Below, piece by piece: positions 16,939-23,811 of a DNA stretch of 40,634 nt. The translations under genes were made by a program, and so were the position numbers. Position 1 is the first letter of the stretch. Every line of letters starts with the position of its first letter. The notes under the pieces are model-generated. The model was not told where the DNA came from. It did no database searches and was given only the letters and a program-made list of their open reading frames with translations. Source of the DNA: Planctomycetaceae bacterium (GTDB lineage Bacteria; Planctomycetota; Phycisphaerae; SM23-33); the NCBI GenBank assembly GCA_039680605.1, contig JBDKTA010000012.1, positions 1-40,634 of the forward strand, written 5' to 3'.

Positions 16939-18270
16939 TTAGTCTTCCTCATATTCAACGACAAATCGCCCGGCCAGTTCGGTGCATTGTTGCTCGATAT
17001 TTACGGGGAGCATGGGCGAGACGCCCATGCTACTCACGGGCGAGACGCCCGTGCTACTGGGCTTAAAGATCGCGTGGCCCAGGAGGCGCGAGTCGTAGTC
17101 GGCGGGGGGGAGGCGCACCTCGTGGCCGGGGGCTCGCTTGAGATACACCTCGCGCACGCGCGGGTCGGCACTGACGGCCGAGGCGTCCAGGCGTAGGATC
17201 ACGCCGCTGCGCTTTGCGAACAGTCGCAGGCCCACCATCTGCTTCCACGCCGCCGGCGGAGGCACGCGGACCGGCTCGCCGGCGGCGAAGTTTACCGCGG
17301 CCGCGAGCATGTCCATGCCGCAGCAGGCCCGCAGCAGCGGGGGCAGGCAGTCGCCGCCGGGGCGCGGGGCGATCTCGATCATCACCGCCTGGCCGTCGCG
17401 CATGATGAAGTCGAGCATGCAGATCGACCGCTCGATGCCGACGGCGCGGCACGCGGCTGCGAGCTGCGCGGTGAACGCGTCCGGCGGCAACTCCGGCGGC
17501 GGGTCCGGCACGATGTACGCCGTACACGTGCCGAGGGTCTGTGAGTGGTCCATGATCTTGCGGGCGACGCGGATGATCCGCGCGCGGCCGCCTTCGATCA
17601 CGAAGTCGCAGCTATACTCGGGGCCTTGGACGAACTCCTCGATGACGGCCACGCTGCGCGAGTCGATCATGGCGCCGTTGGCCGCCCCGGCGCTGTACAT
17701 GCGGGCGTCGTGATGCTCGGCCAGGCGGGCGGTGATGGTCGCCAGGGCGTCGGCGGCCTCGACGGCGGTGCGGCAGAAGAAGATCAATTCGCTGCCGCTG
17801 CCGGTGAGGGGTTTGAGCACGGCCGGACCTGCGATCGAGGCCATGAAATCGGCGGCGTCGGCGGACGTTCGCACGAGGCGTGCCTTGGCGGTGGGCAATC
17901 CTGCGGCCGTCCAGGCCTGTTTGCACGCCAGCTTGCTCCGACACGCCGCCACGGCGGCGGCGGAGGGGTAGGGCAGGTGCATCGCCGCGGCCAGCGATGA
18001 GGCCAGGGCCATCGATTCGTCGTCGAAACATGCCACGCCGACGATGTTGTGGCCGAACCGCACGGCGTGCGCCTGCACCCGCGCCAGGAGTTGGTCGTGG
18101 GGTTCGGACAGATCGGCCAGCAGTTCCTGCTCGGGCGGCGGGGGCGGTTCGGCGGCGTCGTGGCGGTGGGCGCGGGAGGTCAGGAAGATCGCTCGATCCC
18201 CCAACTGCTGACGAATGAGATCGACGTAGTCCGCCGTGGTGCCGGCCACCAGGACGCAGTCATTTAGCAC
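16939..18270 (-). CDS. ATP-grasp ligase with in-frame palindromic repeat
   Basis: A carboxylate-amine/thiol ligase-type enzyme, activating a carboxylate as acyl phosphate with ATP. Visible parts: an N-terminal pre-ATP domain (CVLVAGTTADYVDLIRQQLG), CRSKLACKQAWTAAGLPTAKA, the lysine of GPAVLKPLTGSGS, EEFVQGPEYSCDFVIEGG, and the metal-binding MLDFIMRDGQAVMIEIAPRPGGD (Glu and following). I prefer the GTG at 18270, which has GGAG eight bases upstream and overlaps the transferase stop by 11 bases, giving 443 residues. The ATG at 18294 is the alternative. About 17 residues near the C-terminus (STGVSPVSSMGVSPMLP) are an in-frame family A palindromic repeat (17009-17053), after which VNIEQQ resumes normal sequence. 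Substrates unknown. Confidence 0.9.
   Translation of the reverse strand: MLNDCVLVAGTTADYVDLIRQQLGDRAIFLTSRAHRHDAAEPPPPPEQELLADLSEPHDQLLARVQAHAVRFGHNIVGVACFDDESMALASSLAAAMHLPYPSAAAVAACRSKLACKQAWTAAGLPTAKARLVRTSADAADFMASIAGPAVLKPLTGSGSELIFFCRTAVEAADALATITARLAEHHDARMYSAGAANGAMIDSRSVAVIEEFVQGPEYSCDFVIEGGRARIIRVARKIMDHSQTLGTCTAYIVPDPPPELPPDAFTAQLAAACRAVGIERSICMLDFIMRDGQAVMIEIAPRPGGDCLPPLLRACCGMDMLAAAVNFAAGEPVRVPPPAAWKQMVGLRLFAKRSGVILRLDASAVSADPRVREVYLKRAPGHEVRLPPADYDSRLLGHAIFKPSSTGVSPVSSMGVSPMLPVNIEQQCTELAGRFVVEYEED
17009..17053. repeat. In-frame family A palindromic repeat within the ATP-grasp gene
   Basis: AGCATGGGCG-AGA-CGCCCATGCT (17009-17031) followed by CACGGGCG-AGA-CGCCCGTG (17035-17053). 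It is the same family as 6912-7041. It is translated as MGVSPM/TGVSPV units and keeps the frame of the host gene. Confidence 0.9.
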
Positions 18271-19222
18271 ACGCTGCACTCCTGGACTCTTCATGGCATG
18301 CGTGCTCGGTGTGGTGGGGGATGTTGCTCAGCAGGTACAGCGGTCGCGGGGTCAGGTGGAAGAGCGTCTTCCACGAGAAGTCGCCGCAGAGGAAGTCGAG
18401 CTGGTCGAACCGCTCGCGGCACCCGCGGCGCATGTGGTACACGTTGATCAGCTTGGCCGCCCCCTGCACCGACCGGTCGGCCCCGCCGGCGACCAGCGTG
18501 TAGTGGTTGTTGTAGACGATGCCCATGTCGACGGCCGCCGCCTCGCCGTCGACCAGCAGCGCCGTCATGCGCAGCCACCCGTTCTCGCGAGCCAGCTCCA
18601 TAAGGCTGCGGAAGCCTTCGCGGAACCGTTCGTCGTAGAAATACGACCGCTCGCCGAAGGCGGCCATGTTCAACTCGACCATCCGGTCGAAGTCGGATGC
18701 ATCGTCCAGCCGCCACGTGACGCGCTGCTCGAAGGCGTCGAGTTCGCGGCGGATGCGCTTGGCCGACTTGTGCGAGAACTCGCCCCAGTAGTTCTCCATG
18801 TCGTACCCGTATCGCGGCGGCTCGAAGAGATACCCGATCTCGTCGATCTCGCAGCGGTCGGTCGCGCCGTCGGCTGCCGGCAGCAGGTACCGCAGGTGGC
18901 GCGGCCCGGGGCACAGGGCCAGCAGGCCCTCGAGCATCGCCTCATCACCGGCCAGCAGGCGGTTCTGCTCGAGCCAGGTCTTTCCGACCCAGGTCTCGCC
19001 GGGGAAGTATCCGTAGCAGCCTTGCTCGGCGATCCAGCTCAGCGGCAGCAGTCCGCGCACGAGGGGACCTTCCTCGGCCGCGATGAACAGGGGCGGTCGC
19101 TGGAAATGCCGCTGAAAGCACATCCGCACGTCCCAGCGGTCGGTGAACGATTCCTGCGCGACGGCGCGCTGCCAGAGGTCCCGGCACGCGTCCAGGTCCG
19201 TGATGACACGGTATCGATACAC
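18260..19222 (-). CDS. GNAT-fold acyl/aminoacyl transferase (FemAB/CelD-like)
   Basis: 320 residues, the size of the double-GNAT FemAB/CelD group, whose members transfer aminoacyl or acyl groups. The C-terminal domain reads ALLVDGEAAAVDMGIVYNNHYTLVAGG, then AAKLINVYHMRRGCRERFDQLDFLCGDFSWKTLF, which is the characteristic 'fixed body, then family signature FDFLxGDxxxK' pattern. An N-terminal GNAT half (YRVITDLDACRDLWQRAVAQESFTD) is present. The ATG at 19222 lies 3 bases after the SpeD-like stop, so the two are translationally close. Its stop overlaps the ATP-grasp start. In the cluster it could acylate an amine made by a decarboxylase. The acyl donor is unknown. Confidence 0.82.
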   Translation of the reverse strand: MYRYRVITDLDACRDLWQRAVAQESFTDRWDVRMCFQRHFQRPPLFIAAEEGPLVRGLLPLSWIAEQGCYGYFPGETWVGKTWLEQNRLLAGDEAMLEGLLALCPGPRHLRYLLPAADGATDRCEIDEIGYLFEPPRYGYDMENYWGEFSHKSAKRIRRELDAFEQRVTWRLDDASDFDRMVELNMAAFGERSYFYDERFREGFRSLMELARENGWLRMTALLVDGEAAAVDMGIVYNNHYTLVAGGADRSVQGAAKLINVYHMRRGCRERFDQLDFLCGDFSWKTLFHLTPRPLYLLSNIPHHTEHACHEESRSAACAK

Positions 19223-19225
19223 GCT

Positions 19226-19615
19226 CTAGAGCCTCTTGTTGCTGTGCGTGATGCAGTGCGAACCGGCGAAAAACCTCTGGGCGAACTCGGCGACGACTTC
19301 CGGGTCGTACCCCTTGCAACTGAACACGTCGAGGTAAACCGTGTTGGTCAGATTGGCAAAGTGGGCCGAGATCAGCGACGTCTCGATGAGTTGCACCATC
19401 GAGTATCCGGCTACGCGCTCGTCCTCACCGAAGTGGACGACCAGCGTCTCGCCGAAGCGCTTCATCTCGATCAGCTCGCAAAGCTCGACCACGAACTGCT
19501 TGATCCGCTCGGCGTCGCGAATGGCCGCCGGGTCGCAGTTGTAGATGTCGATGCTCGTGGCCAAGCCCCATGCCGATAGCTTGACCTCAGGTTCCACCGC
19601 CTCTTGGGTTTTCAT
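19226..19615 (-). CDS. Short SpeD-like pyruvoyl decarboxylase (AdoMet decarboxylase family)
   Basis: 129 residues, the size of class 1b proenzymes (SpeH/SpeD). The family makes a pyruvoyl cofactor by self-cleavage at an internal serine. Aligned to the T. maritima enzyme by eye, the cleavage serine is Ser80 (ETSLIS), the proton donor His85 and the catalytic cysteine Cys100 (DVFSCK), with spacings 5 and 15 preserved. The residue before Ser, normally Glu, is Thr79, and the neighbour after Ser is Leu rather than His. The ATG at 19615 has a strong GAGGAGA about six bases upstream. Some SpeD homologues decarboxylate arginine or ornithine instead of AdoMet, so the substrate here is open. No spermidine synthase gene is nearby. 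Confidence 0.85.
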   Translation of the reverse strand: MKTQEAVEPEVKLSAWGLATSIDIYNCDPAAIRDAERIKQFVVELCELIEMKRFGETLVVHFGEDERVAGYSMVQLIETSLISAHFANLTNTVYLDVFSCKGYDPEVVAEFAQRFFAGSHCITHSNKRL

Positions 19616-19685
19616 TGTCTCTCCTCTGGGCCCAGCCGCCGCCGGCACAATGCCCGCGGCGCCCGTGCCAAATATTGTTTTGGGA

Positions 19686-20366
19686 CTATCCTTTTGCCGC
19701 CTCGGGGGGCTGCTGATGTCCGGCTTCCTGGATAAACCGCGCCAGGCTCGATGCCATCGCCCCACGCAGCGACACGAACGTTTCGTCAATGTTCTCGTCC
19801 TGCGACGAGATCGCCGCGAACGAGTAGTATCCCGACACAAAGCCCGCCACCGCGCAGGCGATCCGACGCAGCACCGGCTGGGGCGGGCGGTACTTCAGCA
19901 CCGACGCCAGCAAGCCCTCCACGCATTCGAGGTACTTGATGAACGGCGTCTCGAGGCCCTGGTAACCCTCTTGCAGCGTCAAGTCGCTGCGGCCCTGGAA
20001 GTACAGCACGAAGTCTTCCCACCGGTTGGCGAAGAACTCGATGTGCGCCGCGATCAACTTGTCCAGCACGCCGATGACGTCGGTGGCGCCCTCGCAGCGC
20101 GACCTGATGGCCGCGATCAACCCGTCGAGCATTTCCTTGATCAGCTCGCGCACAAGTTGCGGTTTGCCGCTGAAGTGGTAGTAGAACGTTCCTTTGCCCA
20201 CGTCAGCGCGATCGGAGATTTCGTCGATCCGAGCAAGGTCGATGCCCCGCGTGGCGAAGACCATGCGGGCCGCATCAAGCAGCTTGCGGCGCGTAACCTT
20301 CAAGCGCCGTTGCTGGCGCGAAGGGCTTCGCTTCGGTTTGGCATCTTCAACTATCATCATACTCAA
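19686..20366 (-). CDS. TetR-family transcriptional regulator
   Basis: 226 residues. The N-terminal helix-turn-helix is clear: RRKLLDAARMVFATRGIDLARIDEISDRADVGKGTFYYHFSGKPQLVRELI (about residues 26-75). The rest is the helical ligand-binding and dimerisation domain. The frame opens with TTG at 20366, which has GGGAGG ten bases upstream. ATGs at 20360 and 20357 lie at 16-19 bases, too far for that site, so TTG is the likelier start. It lies 70 bases before the SpeD-like gene, in the same direction, and is probably the first gene of the cluster. The tandem dyads at 20389-20424 are its probable operators. The effector is unknown, and may be a substrate or product of the cluster. Confidence 0.9.
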   Translation of the reverse strand: MSMMIVEDAKPKRSPSRQQRRLKVTRRKLLDAARMVFATRGIDLARIDEISDRADVGKGTFYYHFSGKPQLVRELIKEMLDGLIAAIRSRCEGATDVIGVLDKLIAAHIEFFANRWEDFVLYFQGRSDLTLQEGYQGLETPFIKYLECVEGLLASVLKYRPPQPVLRRIACAVAGFVSGYYSFAAISSQDENIDETFVSLRGAMASSLARFIQEAGHQQPPEAAKG

Positions 20367-20388
20367 GACCGACTAACCTCCCGATTTC

Positions 20389-20424
20389 GACTTTTTAGTC
20401 AACAACGACCATAAGGTCAACAAC
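20389..20424 (-). promoter_or_regulatory. Tandem operator-like dyads upstream of the TetR regulator
   Basis: Two adjacent 18-bp units of form GACYNNNNRGTCAACAAC. The first has GACT-TTTT-AGTC (20389-20400), the second GACC-ATAA-GGTC (20407-20418); each is followed by AACAAC. They begin 23 bases upstream of the start codon. Such a direct repeat of dyads is what cooperative TetR dimers could bind, giving autoregulation of the whole cluster. No footprint data exist. Confidence 0.6.
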
Positions 20425-20432
20425 AATTTAGA

Positions 20433-20449
20433 AAAAACTTCAAGTTTTT
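20433..20449. promoter_or_regulatory. AAAAACTT-C-AAGTTTTT dyad
   Basis: A perfect 8-bp inverted repeat around one base. It lies further upstream of the TetR gene, in an AT-rich stretch. It may be a second regulatory site or part of a promoter region. Confidence 0.4.
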
Positions 20450-20726
20450 CATCTCATCGCACAAGCTATTGGGGGCGATGATCCATCTTAACCACGCTAT
20501 TGCTACCAAAGCTCCCCCGAGGCCTTGCCCATTCTGGTGCCGGACTATATACGATCACCCAATAGGTGGTGTTTGAACAATGTCCATAATGTTTGGGGGG
20601 CGATGACTGTTGACTCGTTACCTTGGTTGACTGGTCAGTTGGTGATCGCGTCAGAGGCGGGACCTCCCCGCCTTCTTACGCGCAAACGCACGGGCAAAAC
20701 CGTCCCATTGGCGATAGAATCAAATC
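20450..20726. other. Spacer between TetR and phosphatase genes
   Basis: About 277 bases between divergent genes. With the operator region it makes a 360-base spacer without a credible gene. The ACCATAAGG-like and ATTGGGGGCGATGA/TTTGGGGGGCGATGA words are repeated within it, suggesting a local duplication around 20468 and 20591. A TAGAAT at 20715-20720, only six bases before the next ATG, could be a -10 for a leaderless transcript, though no -35 is visible. Confidence 0.45.
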
Positions 20727-21428
20727 ATGTACGTGTCGATCTTCGCAGCACTGGCCGCGGCTTGCCTTATCTGGGCCTGGCACAATCATCCGATCGCGCC
20801 GGTTCTTGCCGACGTCGCCGGCGGCTTTGCGATGGTGGCCGTGCTCTACCTCTTCAATCGCCAAGGATGGTTCTTCAAGAACAGCCGCGGCGTCGTTCAC
20901 CCCGCCGCCTGGCTGCTGTACTGGCCGTACTTCATCACTAACGCGATGATGTTCTATCTCCAGCGGCTATTCTGGCCGGAACCGCCTGCGCACGAGATCG
21001 TCGCCGGTCTGTTCCTGGGGCAGAAGCTGACCGCCTTTGAAGCTGCGCACTTCACCCCCACGCCCGCCGGCGTCGTCGACCTCACTGCCGAGTTCAGCGA
21101 GAACCGGATCTTCCGCGCCAACGACGGCTACCTCCTGCTGCCCACGCTGGATGGCACGGCCCCGACAGCCGCACAGCTCGACCGAGGCGTCAAGCACATC
21201 CGCCGCTGCCTGGCCGCCGGAGCGGTCTACGTTCACTGCGCCTTAGGCCACGGCCGAGGGGCGACCATTGTCGCCGCCTACCTTCTGGCCGAAGGCAAAG
21301 CCGCCACCATACACGAGGCGCTGGACATCATCCGCCACCATCGCAAGACCATCCGTCTGCGGACGAACCAGATCCGAGCCCTGGATGCATATGCCGAAAC
21401 CTTGCGTCGAACTGCGGCAGGGCGATAA
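20727..21428 (+). CDS. Membrane-anchored dual-specificity protein phosphatase
   Basis: 233 residues. Two or three hydrophobic segments at the N-terminus (YVSIFAALAAACLIWAW, DVAGGFAMVAVLYLF, and AAWLLYWPYFITNAMMFYL) lead into a cytoplasmic phosphatase domain. The signature HCxxGxxR appears as HCALGHGRGA, with nucleophile Cys171 and Arg177. The acidic residue Asp142 in LLPTLDGTAP is the likely general acid. Dual-specificity phosphatases act on phosphoproteins, and some act on lipids or glucans. The ATG at 20727 has no ribosome-binding site. It is followed after 7 bases by a small membrane protein gene, probably cotranscribed. The target is unknown. Confidence 0.88.
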   Translation: MYVSIFAALAAACLIWAWHNHPIAPVLADVAGGFAMVAVLYLFNRQGWFFKNSRGVVHPAAWLLYWPYFITNAMMFYLQRLFWPEPPAHEIVAGLFLGQKLTAFEAAHFTPTPAGVVDLTAEFSENRIFRANDGYLLLPTLDGTAPTAAQLDRGVKHIRRCLAAGAVYVHCALGHGRGATIVAAYLLAEGKAATIHEALDIIRHHRKTIRLRTNQIRALDAYAETLRRTAAGR

Positions 21429-21435
21429 TACCGTC

Positions 21436-21912
21436 ATGGGTAAAGCAATCGTTCTGGTCGTGGCGGCGGTGCCCCTGTTCATCTGCATCCGCATCGAAGT
21501 CTACAATCATCGAGCGGGAGGATATCTGCCGCGACAGGACGATGAGGGGAAATGGCGCGTCACGTCCCCCGTGATATATCGAAAAAGTTTGGAAGACAGG
21601 TTTCGCTACGAGGGCAGGCAGGCAGGCAAACCGGCGGAACTGACAGAACAGCAGAAGGCCCAGATCGATCGGCTGATGGCCGAGGCAGAGCCTCGCATCC
21701 ATGAGAACGCCAGTTTTCGCGGTTTTGTCGAGACCTGGGGATTGGCCCAATACGCTATCGGGCCCTTGGCGCTGTGCCTGCTGATGATCCCGCTGCTTGG
21801 CAGGAAGTCCAGCGCGCGGCTCAGGATCATATCGGCTGCCCTGGTTGTATCTGTCGCTGCGTGCGTCGCGATGATGTTTTATCGCGGATACTACTCTTCC
21901 CTGGGGTGGTGA
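21436..21912 (+). CDS. Small membrane protein of unknown function
   Basis: 158 residues with three predicted membrane segments: an N-terminal one (KAIVLVVAAVPLFICIRI), one near residue 100 (YAIGPLALCLLMIPLL) and a C-terminal one (IISAALVVSVAACVAMMF). The soluble part between the first two is charged, with EQQKAQIDRLMAEAEPRI probably helical. The ATG is 7 bases after the phosphatase stop codon, so the two genes are likely coupled. No family was recognised. Confidence 0.7.
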   Translation: MGKAIVLVVAAVPLFICIRIEVYNHRAGGYLPRQDDEGKWRVTSPVIYRKSLEDRFRYEGRQAGKPAELTEQQKAQIDRLMAEAEPRIHENASFRGFVETWGLAQYAIGPLALCLLMIPLLGRKSSARLRIISAALVVSVAACVAMMFYRGYYSSLGW

Positions 21913-21943
21913 AGCGTCGTCGTTTGTTTCTTTGCCCCCGCGC

Positions 21944-22303
21944 TCACCCGCGATAGATGCAGCGGGAGGTGTCGCTTTCCCAGACCTCGATTGCCGACAG
22001 CAGGGGCAGGGCGGGCTTGATGCGGTCCCAGAGATATTTGCAGAGCACTTCGCTGGTGGAGTTCTCCAGGCCGGCGATCTCGTTGAGGCAGCGATGGTCC
22101 AGCGCCCCCAGCACGCCCTCGACGGCCTGCTTGATCTGTCCGAAGTCAATCACCCAACCCGTGCGCGGGTCCGGCTCGCCGCTGACGTGAACGTCGACGC
22201 GGTAGCCGTGCCCGTGCATGCGGCTGCACTTGTGCCCTGCCGGCACGTTGGGCAAAGAATGGGCGGCTTCGAAGCGGAATGTTTTTACCAGTTCGTAATC
22301 CAT
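21944..22303 (-). CDS. queD: 6-carboxy-5,6,7,8-tetrahydropterin synthase
   Basis: Second step of queuosine/7-deazapurine synthesis: turns 7,8-dihydroneopterin triphosphate into 6-carboxytetrahydropterin. 119 residues, the normal length. Zinc ligands are seen as His15 (FEAAHSL), His30 and His32 (MHGHGY), and the catalytic cysteine as Cys26 (HKCSRMH). WVIDFGQIK and LDHRCLNE are family motifs, and the Glu of IEVWES near the end completes the substrate site. The ATG at 22303 has GGAG six bases upstream; a longer frame upstream reads into a GAC/GAG repeat. It follows queE on the same strand. Confidence 0.95.
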   Translation of the reverse strand: MDYELVKTFRFEAAHSLPNVPAGHKCSRMHGHGYRVDVHVSGEPDPRTGWVIDFGQIKQAVEGVLGALDHRCLNEIAGLENSTSEVLCKYLWDRIKPALPLLSAIEVWESDTSRCIYRG

Positions 22304-22323
22304 TGTCTGCTCCACTGAGGAAG

Positions 22324-22368
22324 ACGAACAACCGACGACGAGGACGAGGACGACGACGAGAACGAAAC
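22324..22368. repeat. GAC/GAG simple repeat in the queE-queD spacer
   Basis: GACGACGAGGACGAGGACGAC and neighbours form an imperfect 6-bp unit tract. Just upstream, an ATCC/GTCC tetranucleotide-like tract (22380-22425) reaches the queE stop. The tract resembles that at 15495-15525 in reverse complement. Confidence 0.6.
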
Positions 22369-22423
22369 AACTCACAAGTCCGTCATCCAATCATCCAACC
22401 GTCCGATTATCCGTCCATCCGCA

Positions 22424-23071
22424 CTACACCCCGCGCTTGGCGGCGGGCCACAGGATCTTATGCAGTTGCAGGCCCAGCCGCACGTCGAGCTTGTCTTGCA
22501 GAATCCACTCCGCCAGATCGGCGCCGCTCAGGCAGCCGCTGACGGGACTGAAGATTACTTCGCACCGCCGAGGCAGGTCGTGCTCGGCGGCGGCTCCGCG
22601 GGCCATTTCGTAGTCGGCCCGGTCGGCGATGACGAACTTTACTTCATCGCCGCGGCGCAGGCACTTGACGTTGTCCCAGCGATTGGCGGCGCTTTGGCCG
22701 CTGGAGGGGCACTTGAAGTCGACGATCCGCACTACGCGCTCATCGAGGCCGGCGATGTCAAGCGAGCCGTTGGTCTCCAGCAGCGTCTCGTACCCGGCAT
22801 CGCAGAGCGCCGTGAGCAGGTTGGGCGTGGCCGGCTGCAGCAGCGGTTCGCCGCCGGTGACTTCCACCAGCGGTCCGCCCAGTGCGGCTACCGCCTCGAG
22901 GATAGCATCGACGCTCATCGGCGTGCCTTCGTTGCGGGCGTAGGCGGTGTCGCACCAGTCGCAGGCGAGATTGCATCCGCTCAGGCGCACCAGCACGCAC
23001 GGCCGCCCGGCCCGCGTGCCCTCGCCCTGGATGCTGCGGAAGATCTCGTTGACGATGAGCGTGTAATCCAT
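22424..23071 (-). CDS. queE: 7-carboxy-7-deazaguanine synthase
   Basis: Radical-SAM enzyme that rearranges 6-carboxytetrahydropterin to 7-carboxy-7-deazaguanine, directly downstream of QueD in the pathway. 215 residues. The iron-sulfur motif CNLACDWC gives Cys33, Cys37 and Cys40 (CxxxCxxC). The N-terminus VNEIFRSIQGEGTRAGRPCVLVRLSGCN is typical of QueE, and VTGGEPLLQP is the SAM-binding GGE motif. The frame is open upstream of the ATG at 23071, but the family starts here. It lies 16 bases after smpB. queC and queF are not in the window. Confidence 0.95.
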   Translation of the reverse strand: MDYTLIVNEIFRSIQGEGTRAGRPCVLVRLSGCNLACDWCDTAYARNEGTPMSVDAILEAVAALGGPLVEVTGGEPLLQPATPNLLTALCDAGYETLLETNGSLDIAGLDERVVRIVDFKCPSSGQSAANRWDNVKCLRRGDEVKFVIADRADYEMARGAAAEHDLPRRCEVIFSPVSGCLSGADLAEWILQDKLDVRLGLQLHKILWPAAKRGV

Positions 23072-23087
23072 TGCCGGACATCCATCG

Positions 23088-23567
23088 CTAGCGATGCCGC
23101 ATCGCCCGCTGCATTTCGCGGTTCTGCTCGCGCTTGCGGATGCTCTCGCGCTTGTCGAACTGGCGCTTGCCCTCGGCGACGCCCAGTTCGACCTTGGCCC
23201 AGCCGCGGGCAAAGTAGATCGCCAGCGGCACGAGCGTCTTGCCCTTCTGTCGCACGTGCGATTCGAGCTGCTCGATCTGGCGGCGGTGCAGCAGCAGCCG
23301 CCTCTCGCGGTCGACCTCGTGCTGCAGCGTGCCGGCCGCATGGGCGTAGTGGGCGAAGCTCGACCCGATCAGGAATACCTGCCCGCCCTGGATGCGGGCA
23401 TAGGCCTCGTCGATCTTGGCCTGCCCCGCGCGGAGGCTCTTGATCTCGGTGCCGGTCAATTCGATGCCGCACTCGACGCTTTCGATAATGAAAAAGTCGT
23501 GCCGGGCCTTTCGGTTGGCGATGCGCACTTCGCGCGGCTTCTGGTCTTGTTGTTTCTTTTTCGCCAT
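23088..23567 (-). CDS. smpB: SsrA-binding protein SmpB
   Basis: Binds tmRNA and delivers it to stalled ribosomes for trans-translation. 159 residues. Family motifs: ARHDFFIIESVECGIELTGTEIKSLRAGQAKIDEAYARI, then GSSFAHY, LLLHRRQIEQLE, QKGKTLVPLAIYFARGWAKVELGVAEGKRQFDKRESIRKREQNREMQRAMR, which is the characteristic basic C-terminal tail. The ATG at 23567 has no Shine-Dalgarno sequence: the family E element ends only three bases upstream, and the leader is element sequence. No ssrA gene was found in the window. Confidence 0.96.
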   Translation of the reverse strand: MAKKKQQDQKPREVRIANRKARHDFFIIESVECGIELTGTEIKSLRAGQAKIDEAYARIQGGQVFLIGSSFAHYAHAAGTLQHEVDRERRLLLHRRQIEQLESHVRQKGKTLVPLAIYFARGWAKVELGVAEGKRQFDKRESIRKREQNREMQRAMRHR

Positions 23568-23569
23568 CG

Positions 23570-23811
23570 GGAAACAACTTTACCACAGAGAACACAGAGG
23601 GCACGGAGAGAAAAACAAAACTCGATATCTTCGCGGCGGAGCGTGCTCCGCGTAATTATTCGGTCCGGCAAGAACGCGCGGGCCAAGCCCCGCCGCTAAC
23701 GTGCTGGTCTTACCATCAGGCCCTATCTTCCTGATCCAATTCTAATCTGCCAATCCCGCTTGCCGGTCTCCGTCTCTCTGAGCCCTCTGTGCCTCTGTGG
23801 TAAGTTGTTCA
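23570..23811. mobile_element. Inverted-repeat element filling the rsmB-smpB spacer (family E outside, C inside)
   Basis: Termini are GGAAACAACTTTACCACAGAG (smpB side) and, in reverse complement, TGAACAACTTACCACAGAGG (rsmB side). Inside lies a family C arm pair (23632-23702). It makes up the complete spacer. The TGA of rsmB is the first three bases of the terminal repeat, and the other end stops three bases from the smpB ATG. Confidence 0.82.

Noticed and set aside
22304-22390. Signal-peptide-like N-terminal extension of queD
   Set aside because: Its hydrophobic run comes from a GAC/GAG repeat read in reverse; the family start and a good ribosome site are at 22303.
23088-23567. tmRNA (ssrA) gene next to smpB
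   Set aside because: No tRNA-like ends or tag-coding frame were seen in the surrounding spacers, which are repeat elements.
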